A DNA stretch of 64,000 nucleotides from Paenibacillus bovis. GTDB lineage: Bacteria; Bacillota; Bacilli; Paenibacillales; Paenibacillaceae. The notes under the pieces are model-generated. The model worked only from the letters and a program-made list of their open reading frames with translations, was not told where the DNA came from and did no database searches. Shown here one piece after another: positions 20,629 to 28,432 of this stretch. The position numbers and the translations under genes are program-made. The stretch is from contig NZ_CP013023.1 of assembly GCF_001421015.2 (NCBI RefSeq), positions 5,190,001 to 5,254,000 of the forward strand, written 5' to 3'. Position 1 is the first letter of the stretch; every line of letters begins with the position of its first letter.

Positions 20629-21414
20629 TTAGATGTAAAGGATAAATTTATCCTGGCGTTGTTTGAACAGATACACGCCAATCAATAAAGTGACAAATGC
20701 ATAGCTGGCACACTGAATATTTAATTCCAGCGGAGGAACATGCCCGTATAACAGCGTCTCGCGGAAATGCGTAACAAAGTAGAACATCGGATTCCCCAGA
20801 AGAAGCGGCATATAACGGTCTGGCATAATATTCATTGGATAGATAATTGGTGTAGCATACATCCATGCTGTAATCAATACTCCATAGATATGTTCAACAT
20901 CTCTGAAAAAGACAACTACACTACAAAGAATAAGACCGACACCAAGGCTGAAGATGAATACATAAAAGATAGACAGGAAACTGAATATAAATGTATATTT
21001 AAGGTCCACTCCTGTAATCACACAAACGATCAATACCGCACAGAGTGAAAACAGCATATTTACCAGCGAGTACAATACCTTGGATAAAGGGAATATATAC
21101 TTGGGTATATATACTTTTTTGATAATCTGACCGGATGAATAGATCGATCCCATAGCCAGTGATGTAGAATCAGAGAAAAAGCCAAATAGTACCTGGCCGC
21201 TAATGACATAAGCCGCGAAATTCTCAACGTTAAACTTAAAAAGCTCCTGAAATACCAGCGTAATAATAATCATCGTCAACAATGGATTAAGTACACTCCA
21301 GATAATACCAAGAACAGAACGCTTATATTTAATTTTGATATCCTTGGCCACCAGCAGCTTCAATAAATCCTTGTATTTATAAAAATTTAAAAAGTAACGC
21401 TTCAACTCATACAT
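20629..21414 (-). CDS. Polysaccharide ABC exporter permease (Wzm/TagG type, ABC-2)
   Basis: About 261 aa with six hydrophobic helices and the ABC-2 N-terminal hallmark LVAKDIKIKYKRSVLGIIWSV..P. Forms the channel for the ATPase encoded next. The ATG at 21414 (MYELKRYFLNFYKYKD) is preferred; the frame opens 14 codons earlier with no recognisable homologous N terminus. A 275-bp gap to the methyltransferase stop holds the fragment of a second O-antigen-ligase gene (21606-21672). Confidence 0.93.
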   Translation of the reverse strand: MYELKRYFLNFYKYKDLLKLLVAKDIKIKYKRSVLGIIWSVLNPLLTMIIITLVFQELFKFNVENFAAYVISGQVLFGFFSDSTSLAMGSIYSSGQIIKKVYIPKYIFPLSKVLYSLVNMLFSLCAVLIVCVITGVDLKYTFIFSFLSIFYVFIFSLGVGLILCSVVVFFRDVEHIYGVLITAWMYATPIIYPMNIMPDRYMPLLLGNPMFYFVTHFRETLLYGHVPPLELNIQCASYAFVTLLIGVYLFKQRQDKFILYI

Positions 21415-21605
21415 TTCCTTACCGCCACCTAATTGTCTCAATTTTCTGTATCTCAACGGCGATTGTCTATCTTTTTACAGACAAGGCCGGGTGTAGCACG
21501 GTTATACCTTCTTTGGCTAGCATCCTATTTGACAGAGAACCGGCAGATAACCGGTATTCTGTCAGGCACGGTACATATCCATGCACAGCGCCCGCATTAT
21601 ATCAC

Positions 21606-21672
21606 GGCTAATCCAGTATACGTTAAACCGTATAAAGCGTCCACCGCAGGCGGGCAGCAGTCAAATCACTGA
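21606..21672 (+). pseudogene. Remnant of the 5' end of an O-antigen-ligase-like gene
   Basis: Read on the plus strand this codes for ANPVYVKPYKASTAGG... and then stops at TGA (21670-21672). The intact ligase at 23124 begins (M)ANPVYGKQFKASTED; 10 of 13 residues match, and 35 of the first 40 bases match (21606-21645 against 23126-23165 by block). The start codon is lost (ACG context) and no ribosome site is present. It appears to be the broken N terminus of a second ligase paralog, on the other side of the methyltransferase gene. Confidence 0.6.
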
Positions 21673-21689
21673 TACTGCCCTGCAGATAG

Positions 21690-22997
21690 TCATGTATTCT
21701 TTTTGGGGCGCTTGACTACTCGGCTAATTGCACGCAGTGGTTTGGTGATCTGCCATGAAGTAGAACTGGTCACCAGAACATTTTCGTGCTCCAGCTCCTG
21801 CTTGGCAACCAGCAGACCATCACGCTCATGCAGAGTGGCCAGCAGCAAATTATGCAAGTGCTGCTTTTCCTCGCGTTCTGTCTCAAGCTGGGCCTCCAGC
21901 CTGTCAATCCGCGGCTTCATCATCTTGAAGACGCTCTCTCCATTCAGAATTTGGATATGTCCCTGGATTGTTAATGCACTTATGTCGTTATGCTCCAGCT
22001 CAACAGCGAATTGCGGATCAAGCTCATGGAACTCTGCATACTCTTCTGTCTGGCTGAATGCATTTAAAGGTACAAACCGGGCCGGCTCCGAAGAGGATAC
22101 GATATGAAGTCGAGTGATATATCCATCTACAGGCTGCCATTTGACACTATGGATCGAATCCAGATGATCCATATGATCGAAACAGACTTTGAACTCCCTG
22201 CCTTCAATCGTAAGTTCACCGGTAAAACAGCTTTCCTCTGTCCCGTCTTGCCCATACTTCACAAACAGCTTGCTTGGAAATACCTGCTCTGTCTGGGATG
22301 GCATAATGCTGTTGATTTTTTCCGTATCGGATATTTCCTGATCCGAACACAACGCAATCAAATACTTGCCATTATTCGGAGTATCATGAATATCATGAAG
22401 TCGGTAATAATCACCTGTACGTGCCTGAACCTCTGCCGAACTCAAATAGCTGAATGTACAGAATCCCTGGCGAAACATATGAATATGCTGAAATTTCGTT
22501 TTTAAAAAGTCTTCAAATTCCGAATAATAAAATTCTCTAATATGGAAGTGATTTGTGAAACCAACGATATCCGAGTATAATCTCTTGTCGGGCGTAGACA
22601 TAATCAACATGCCGCCCGGCGTCAATACTCGCTTGATCTCATGCAGGAACCGCTCCTGTGCTGCTGAATCCACATGTTCAATCGTCTCAAAGCTGACGAC
22701 TACATCAACCGAATGGTCCGGCAAAGGAAGTGTCTGTATATCCGAGACGATAAATTCGGTATTGTCTGATCGGTAGGTCCCCGATGCCCAGCGAATAGAA
22801 TCTTCCGATATATCGATTCCTGTAACATGGGTAGCATACTGGGATATCAGATTGGTGCCATAGCCTTCTCCGCACGCGGCATCCAGAACTTTCTTGTTTT
22901 TTACAAAATCAAGAATGGCATGATATCTTTGTTTATGTTCAACTTCGATTTCGCCAAAAACTTTGTCAGGAATATACCTTTCGCCCGTAAAGTCCAT
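21690..22997 (-). CDS. SAM-dependent methyltransferase with C-terminal coiled coil
   Basis: 435 aa. N-terminal class I methyltransferase domain: VLDAACGEGYGTNLIS (motif I, ~38-53), VSFETIEHVD (motif IV) and GGMLIMSTPDK. A middle region of beta strands follows, then a ~45-residue coiled coil (RLEAQLETEREEKQHLHNLL...) and a basic tail. The layout recalls methyltransferases that cap polysaccharide chains, where a coiled coil acts as a length ruler; this is inference. It is the first gene of the minus-strand glycan operon. AAGGAGG precedes the ATG by 5 nt. Confidence 0.85.
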   Translation of the reverse strand: MDFTGERYIPDKVFGEIEVEHKQRYHAILDFVKNKKVLDAACGEGYGTNLISQYATHVTGIDISEDSIRWASGTYRSDNTEFIVSDIQTLPLPDHSVDVVVSFETIEHVDSAAQERFLHEIKRVLTPGGMLIMSTPDKRLYSDIVGFTNHFHIREFYYSEFEDFLKTKFQHIHMFRQGFCTFSYLSSAEVQARTGDYYRLHDIHDTPNNGKYLIALCSDQEISDTEKINSIMPSQTEQVFPSKLFVKYGQDGTEESCFTGELTIEGREFKVCFDHMDHLDSIHSVKWQPVDGYITRLHIVSSSEPARFVPLNAFSQTEEYAEFHELDPQFAVELEHNDISALTIQGHIQILNGESVFKMMKPRIDRLEAQLETEREEKQHLHNLLLATLHERDGLLVAKQELEHENVLVTSSTSWQITKPLRAISRVVKRPKKNT

Positions 22998-23082
22998 TTT
23001 GTCCTCCTTCGTTTCGCTATCCTCAATAAAGTATTAAATGGAGCTATCCTATTTGAGAATAGTTCCTGCAATTAAAATGTGC

Positions 23083-23088
23083 TAAAAT
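23083..23088 (+). promoter_or_regulatory. Extended -10 promoter of the O-antigen-ligase-like gene
   Basis: TGCTAAAAT (extended TGn plus TAAAAT at 23083-23088) lies ~36 bp upstream of the TTG start. No good -35 is visible at 17 bp. The divergent operon starting with the methyltransferase must also be transcribed from this 126-bp gap. Confidence 0.45.
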
Positions 23089-23123
23089 AGCTTAGAATTA
23101 TAACTTAAAAGGAGTATATAACA

Positions 23124-25586
23124 TTGGCTAATCCAGTATACGGCAAACAGTTTAAAGCGTCCACTGAGGACGAAAAACGTAATGGCATGTTCTGGGTCGT
23201 TAACATCTGTCTTATTTTGTTCCTGTTATGGACCCCATTTCAAATTGCATTGTTTAATGGTCTCGGCGTAAGTTTTGAGCAACCGATTTTCTGGGCAGTC
23301 ATGGCTGCCGGCGTCCTGTTGATTCTGGGAATGATTCAATTCCACAAAAAAATCAAACTGGAAGATCAAAGAGATATGGTGGCACTGCTCATTATTCTGC
23401 TGCCCATCTCGTATATGATCTCCATGTTTTCGGCCGCCTCTTGGCATTATGCCGTAAATATGGTGCTAATACAATGGATGTATGCATTTATTTTCGTGAT
23501 TGGTGTGTACATGCTGCGTGATCGTTTGTCCAACAAAATTATTCAAATTACCATCATGGGTTCCGCGTACTTGATTATTCTGTTCGGATTCCTCAACTGG
23601 TTCGGCCAGGGGATTCTGGGTGGACATCTGGTATCCTGGTTCTCAGTAGCTGTAAGCAACGGCGTATACGTCGATGCAGTTATGAGCGATTCCAACGGCT
23701 GGCGTCTGACTTCCGTATTCCAGTATGCGAATACATATGCGGCCTTCCTGATGGCGATCCTGTTCGCAGGACTCTTTAATGTAAGCCGTCTGAAAAGATC
23801 GTATGATCACTTTATCCACGGCTTTATGCTGGTACCGATTATTCTGTCCCTGATCCTGACGCTGTCACGCGGTGGTCTTGTAGTGCTTCCATTTGTGCTG
23901 CTGATCCTGCTGCTGATGCTGCGTCCTGCCCAACAGATTCTCTGGGTTGTTTATATTGTAATCGCCGGTATCGCATCTGCTGTGATCCTGAATCCGGTAA
24001 CGGCTATCGGTCTGCAGGTTATTGCCAAGTATGATGGCGGTGTAGCTGCCAAAGGCTGGGCTTACCTGCTGGTTACATCGCTGATCGTCGGATTGATTGC
24101 GGTAGTAATTGGTCGTTTTATTGCTCCAAAACTGGAGCATGGCGTAGAAGGCTGGACCGCAAAGCGTTTCTCCAGCATCTGGCTGCCGATTGGCTCGGCT
24201 GTCGTCGGTGGTATTATTCTGGTTCTATTGATTGCAACGAATCTGCGTAATCTACTGCCGGAAAATATCCGTGTTCGTTTTGAAAATATCAACTTCCAGC
24301 AAAGTAGTGTATTGGAGCGTTTTACGTTTTATCGTGATGCCATGAAACTGCTGCGTGACTATCCGTTCTTCGGTGGCGGTGGCGGTGCATGGGGTGCGGC
24401 TTTTGAAGCGTACCAGAATAACCCGTATGTCAGCCGTCAGGCGCATAACTTCTTCGTACAGTATCTGGTCGAAGTCGGGGTGATAGGATTTATTATTTTC
24501 ATTTTGTTCGTTGGTTTTATTTTCTACAAATATATTCGCGGTTATATCAAATCGGAACGCGAGAAAAAGGAATCTCATTTCCTTTACTTTATACTCGTTG
24601 TATCGATTCTGATGCACAGTCTGCTCGACTTTAACTTGAGTTATGTGTATATGAGTATTCTGGTATTCCTGGGTCTTGGCGGTATGGCTGCTGCAATGGA
24701 TGCACAGCCGCTCAAACGTCTCAAACTGGGCGCCGGAACAATCCGTGGTATTTATGTATCGCTGATGGGGATAGCCGTGATTGCAGTTGTGTTTACGGCG
24801 CTGCGCTTCAAGGAAGCTTCCGCTGATGTAATGGAAGTAACCACCATGGCAAATACTCCGCAGGCTACGTATGAAGGATTGCGCAAGCCGCTGGATGACG
24901 CATTGTCGATCCGCAGCACGTTCCCGGATGCAGCAGTCTTCCTGAGTTCACTGCTTGTACAGGGTTACCAGCAGACCAAGGACGACCAATTCTATAATGA
25001 GGATATGACTCTGTTGACCAAAGCTCATGAAAAAGAGCCATTCAACAAGGATATTCTCAAGCAGATGGTTACTCTGTATCAGGTGCATGGAGATACCGAT
25101 CAGGCGTTCAATCTGATGGTCGATAATATTCCGAAATATAAATGGGATATTTCCTGGTACGAAGGTGTTATTTCCCAGGCTTATATTCTGGGTAACCAGG
25201 CACACGAGAAAAAAGACACGGCTGCTGAACAGAAATACTTCCAGGCCGGTCTCACGATTTACCAGCAAGTACTGGATGGTATGCAGTACCTGACCACCTT
25301 GCCGGAAGGTCAGCTGCAAGGTCGCGAATTCGATGTGACTCCTAAGATTGCTCTGAGTATCGGTCAGATTCAGCTGATGCAAGGCAAGAATGCCGATGCG
25401 GCAGCAACACTGAAACGCGGACTCAAAGACGATCTGAGCGATGAAACGAACAAACAGGTAGCACGTTACTATCTGGCTGCCCTGCAAAAAGAAGGGCAAA
25501 AAGATCAGGCTGTCTATGACAAATTGATCGCTGTTGATGCCAAGGAAAAAGAACAAATTGATCAGCTGGCCAAAACAACTTACTAA
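23124..25586 (+). CDS. O-antigen ligase (Wzy_C) family protein with C-terminal TPRs
   Basis: 820-aa membrane protein. About 12 hydrophobic helices fill residues 25-560; the large external loop near 390-450 has the Wzy_C hallmark RFTFYRDAMKLLRDYPFFGGG...AHNFFVQYLVEVG. After ~590 a soluble TPR-like tail follows (KAHEKEPFNKDILKQMVTLYQVHGDTDQAF and similar). Family members transfer or polymerise lipid-linked glycans outside the cell; WsfB-like members in Paenibacillus attach S-layer glycans to protein. That role here is inference. Start is TTG at 23124 with AAAAGGAG 9 nt upstream. It is the only plus-strand gene in the glycan locus. Confidence 0.88.
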   Translation: MANPVYGKQFKASTEDEKRNGMFWVVNICLILFLLWTPFQIALFNGLGVSFEQPIFWAVMAAGVLLILGMIQFHKKIKLEDQRDMVALLIILLPISYMISMFSAASWHYAVNMVLIQWMYAFIFVIGVYMLRDRLSNKIIQITIMGSAYLIILFGFLNWFGQGILGGHLVSWFSVAVSNGVYVDAVMSDSNGWRLTSVFQYANTYAAFLMAILFAGLFNVSRLKRSYDHFIHGFMLVPIILSLILTLSRGGLVVLPFVLLILLLMLRPAQQILWVVYIVIAGIASAVILNPVTAIGLQVIAKYDGGVAAKGWAYLLVTSLIVGLIAVVIGRFIAPKLEHGVEGWTAKRFSSIWLPIGSAVVGGIILVLLIATNLRNLLPENIRVRFENINFQQSSVLERFTFYRDAMKLLRDYPFFGGGGGAWGAAFEAYQNNPYVSRQAHNFFVQYLVEVGVIGFIIFILFVGFIFYKYIRGYIKSEREKKESHFLYFILVVSILMHSLLDFNLSYVYMSILVFLGLGGMAAAMDAQPLKRLKLGAGTIRGIYVSLMGIAVIAVVFTALRFKEASADVMEVTTMANTPQATYEGLRKPLDDALSIRSTFPDAAVFLSSLLVQGYQQTKDDQFYNEDMTLLTKAHEKEPFNKDILKQMVTLYQVHGDTDQAFNLMVDNIPKYKWDISWYEGVISQAYILGNQAHEKKDTAAEQKYFQAGLTIYQQVLDGMQYLTTLPEGQLQGREFDVTPKIALSIGQIQLMQGKNADAAATLKRGLKDDLSDETNKQVARYYLAALQKEGQKDQAVYDKLIAVDAKEKEQIDQLAKTTY

Positions 25587-25616
25587 TTCAAACTTTATTC
25601 CACATAGTCTGATCAT

Positions 25617-25658
25617 AAAAAAGAGGCTTCTCCTACACGGGAGAAGCCTCTTTTTTTA
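25617..25658 (+). terminator. Bidirectional terminator after the O-antigen-ligase-like gene
   Basis: AAAGAGGCTTCTCC / GGGAGAAGCCTCTTT forms a strong stem (25619-25654) with A and T runs on either side. It serves the plus-strand ligase gene and the convergent galU copy ending at 25768. Confidence 0.88.
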
Positions 25659-25767
25659 AATCTAATGACGCATGATTTTTGCCACACTCTATTATTCAAT
25701 CACACTATCCACCGCTTATAGTATATCTGGGTTGAAACGATTATCGCTGTACCTCACAGAGATTACG

Positions 25768-26664
25768 TTATGCAGTAGGGTGATCAATCTCATTTATTAC
25801 TTTACGCAGATACTCAATAGTGCTTTCCCGCAGCTCCGGATGTTTGAGCGCATAGTGGATCGTCGTCTCGATAAAGCCGCTCTTCTCGCCTACGTCGTGG
25901 CGCAATCCGTCGAACTGATACGCCAGAATATCCTGCTGATCGCCGAGCTTGGAAATCGCATCGGTCAGCTGGATCTCACCGCCTGCTCCGGCATCCTGGT
26001 TGCCCAGAATATCAAAAATCTCGGGAGTAAGAATATACCGACCCATGATCGCCAGATTAGATGGCGCATCTTCACGTTTTGGTTTCTCCACGAGACCGGT
26101 GGCTTTGTACAGACGGCCGGATTCATCGCCAGGCATCTGATCTCCTGCTACCAGACCGTAGCGGGATACATGTTCCCAGGGTACTTCTTTGACCCCTACC
26201 ACAGAAGACTCATGCTGCTCGTATACATCCATCATTTGCTTGAGACAAGGAACATCGGATTCTACAATATCATCCCCGAGCAGTACGGCAAACGGTTCGT
26301 TGCCGATAAACTTGCGGGCACACCAGATGGCATGTCCCAGTCCTTTGGGTTCTTTCTGACGAATGTAATGGATATCTGCCATCTCGGAGGATTCGCGAAC
26401 CGCATCCAGCAGCTTCCATTTTTCTTTTTCTTCCAGATTCTGCTCGAGTTCAATCGAGTAATCGAAATGATCTTCAATGGCCCGTTTGCCTTTACCGGTA
26501 ACGATAATGATGTCCTCAATACCGGAAGCAACCGCTTCTTCGATAATGTACTGGATCGTCGGTTTGTCTACGATCGGCAGCATTTCTTTGGGCATGGCTT
26601 TGGTAGCTGGCAGAAAACGGGTTCCGAGTCCTGCAGCTGGAATAATCGCTTTGCGTATTTTCAT
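25768..26664 (-). CDS. galU: UTP-glucose-1-phosphate uridylyltransferase, copy 1
   Basis: Makes UDP-glucose for surface glycans and glycolipids. 298 aa. Motifs: [20 protein letters not shown] at 11-30, [28 protein letters not shown] and GGEIQLTD. The ATG at 26664 has AAAGGAG 8 nt upstream; the open frame starts 7 codons earlier. Copy 2 lies directly upstream at 26941-27828; the proteins differ at only about 13 of ~295 positions plus the C-terminal end (DHPTA here). This one is called galU (gtaB in Bacillus). Confidence 0.95.
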   Translation of the reverse strand: MKIRKAIIPAAGLGTRFLPATKAMPKEMLPIVDKPTIQYIIEEAVASGIEDIIIVTGKGKRAIEDHFDYSIELEQNLEEKEKWKLLDAVRESSEMADIHYIRQKEPKGLGHAIWCARKFIGNEPFAVLLGDDIVESDVPCLKQMMDVYEQHESSVVGVKEVPWEHVSRYGLVAGDQMPGDESGRLYKATGLVEKPKREDAPSNLAIMGRYILTPEIFDILGNQDAGAGGEIQLTDAISKLGDQQDILAYQFDGLRHDVGEKSGFIETTIHYALKHPELRESTIEYLRKVINEIDHPTA

Positions 26665-26857
26665 TACTGGATCTCCTTTAGCCATTTAGGCAGCGATACT
26701 TTGAGACTACACTATACTATATTCATACGGGAATTTATACCTGAGAGGCAGGTAACTCCGATTATCCTTACTGAAGACAGGTGATTGGTATGATTTAAAG
26801 AATAATTCATACGAACCAGCAAGTCCCCTGTGCAAATCATAAGCGAATCTTTGGTAT

Positions 26858-26902
26858 CAAAAAAAGATACACCGTTCTCTATCTATAACAGAAAACGGTG
26901 TA
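26858..26902 (-). terminator. Intrinsic terminator of galU copy 2
   Basis: A perfect 9-bp stem, TACACCGTT (26868-26876) / AACGGTGTA (26894-26902), is followed on the minus strand by a seven-T run. It separates the two galU genes, so copy 1 probably has its own promoter in 26665-26857. Confidence 0.82.
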
Positions 26903-26940
26903 CCTTTTATATATTTTTACTTCCTATTTGGCAAGGTGAT

Positions 26941-27828
26941 TTATTTATCGATCTCTGCCATAACTTTACGCAGATAGTCTACGGTAGAATCACGCAGCTC
27001 CGGATGCTTCAGTGCATAGTGGATCGTCGTCTCGATAAAGCCGCTTTTCTCCCCTACGTCATGACGCAGTCCTTCGAACTGGTAAGCCAGAATATCCTGC
27101 TGCTGACCCAGTTTGGAAATCGCATCGGTCAGCTGGATCTCGCCACCTGCTCCGGCATCCTGGTTGCCCAGAATATCAAAAATTTCCGGTGTCAGGATAT
27201 ACCGACCCATAATCGCCAGATTGGATGGCGCATCTTCACGTTTTGGTTTCTCCACAAGACCAGTCGCTTTATACAGACGACCAGAGTCATCACCAGGCAT
27301 CTGATCACCCGCAACAAGACCATAGCGGGATACATGTTCCCAAGGCACTTCTTTGACCCCTACCACAGAGGACTCATGCTTCTCGTATACATCCATCATC
27401 TGCTTCAGACAAGGAGTATCCGACTCTACAATATCATCCCCGAGCAGTACGGCAAATGGCTCGTCACCGATAAACTTGCGGGCACACCAGATCGCGTGGC
27501 CCAGTCCTTTGGGTTCTTTCTGGCGGATATAGTGAATGTCAGCCATCTCGGACGGTTCACGAACCGCATCCAGCAGCTTCCACTTTTCTTTCTCCTCCAG
27601 ATTCTGTTCCAGTTCAAAGGAATAGTCAAAGTGATCTTCAATCGCGCGTTTGCCTTTACCGGTAACAATAATGATATCCTCGATACCGGAAGCAACCGCT
27701 TCTTCGATAATGTACTGGATCGTCGGTTTGTCTACGATCGGCAGCATTTCTTTGGGCATGGCTTTGGTAGCTGGCAGGAAACGGGTTCCGAGTCCTGCAG
27801 CTGGAATAATCGCTTTGCGTATTTTCAT
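26941..27828 (-). CDS. galU: UTP-glucose-1-phosphate uridylyltransferase, copy 2
   Basis: 295 aa, with the same catalytic motifs as copy 1 ([29 protein letters not shown]). The ATG at 27828 follows GGAGG with 8 nt spacing; 144 bp from the ATG inward differ from copy 1 at a single base, while the next 50 bp differ at about five, a sign of local gene conversion. The two copies have separate terminators and different upstream DNA, so their expression may differ. Different C termini: DK here versus DHPTA. Confidence 0.95.
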   Translation of the reverse strand: MKIRKAIIPAAGLGTRFLPATKAMPKEMLPIVDKPTIQYIIEEAVASGIEDIIIVTGKGKRAIEDHFDYSFELEQNLEEKEKWKLLDAVREPSEMADIHYIRQKEPKGLGHAIWCARKFIGDEPFAVLLGDDIVESDTPCLKQMMDVYEKHESSVVGVKEVPWEHVSRYGLVAGDQMPGDDSGRLYKATGLVEKPKREDAPSNLAIMGRYILTPEIFDILGNQDAGAGGEIQLTDAISKLGQQQDILAYQFEGLRHDVGEKSGFIETTIHYALKHPELRDSTVDYLRKVMAEIDK

Positions 27829-28432
27829 TATTTCTTCCTCCATCTCGAATGTATTGGATATAGTCTACAGCAGAATCTGCTTCCGCTGTAGAATCCTAAG
27901 TAGTGTACAGCCGCTTAACCGCCTGCACGCTGATGGGTTGGTGGCAGTGCTATGTAAGCCGGCAACTCGTCAATCTCACTCTGATATCTTACCCAATTCC
28001 ACAGGATTTTACCCAGCAGATTCTTTTCTACAGATGGAAGCAGTTACATATGTGGATAACCTGTGAAAAAGACACATTTGTGCTTATCCATATCGTTTGA
28101 TCGATAATTTACGGATTCAGTCATTCGCAGCTTTATGATGAAACGATAGGTTATTCTCCTCTATTCCCGGCTTTTACTATTATATTTGCTGCTATGTTCA
28201 CTATTGTTTTGATTAATTTGTGGATAGGCTGAGGATAATATTTTTATTTCATCAGATAATATAGCATCAAAAAGAAGAAATCCGTAGCTATATTGGGGAT
28301 AAATCAAAAAGAGGATGCCATAAATGACACCCTCCTGTAGATAATGTGGATGATTTGCGGATAACTTCTCCGCAGATATACATTTGCTGTATATCATTTT
28401 GGTCTATCCACATATTTATCCAGTTCATCTGT
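27829..28432. other. Gene-free AT-rich stretch containing a DnaA-box cluster
   Basis: No gene, RNA or terminator I can support lies in these ~600 bp. The right two thirds (28051-28424) carry at least eight 9-mers within one mismatch of the DnaA box TTATCCACA, listed in the separate entry. The promoters of galU copy 2 (reading left) and possibly of other transcripts must lie in the left part. Confidence 0.7.
28051..28424. promoter_or_regulatory. Cluster of DnaA-box-like sites
   Basis: Sites (as read on plus): TGTGGATAA 28051 (exact box on minus), TTATCCATA 28084, TGTGGATAG 28219, TGAGGATAA 28230, TGGGGATAA 28294, TGTGGATGA 28345, TGCGGATAA 28356, CTATCCACA 28404, and weaker TTATCCAGT 28416. 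By base counting, a 9-mer within one mismatch on either strand is expected about once per 4.7 kb in random sequence, so eight in 374 bp is a large excess. Most read in the minus orientation. DnaA clusters outside oriC exist in Bacillus subtilis and E. coli (datA). No dnaA or dnaN gene is in the window, so this is not evidently the main origin. Confidence 0.75.

Noticed and set aside
21652..21683. GGGCAG...CTGCCC hairpin after the methyltransferase stop
   Set aside because: Stem is plausible but without T run; it overlaps the ligase remnant and was not called separately.
28051..28424. Main chromosomal origin oriC
   Set aside because: DnaA boxes are present, but no dnaA, dnaN, rpmH or recF gene is near and no clear DnaA-trio or unwinding element was identified.
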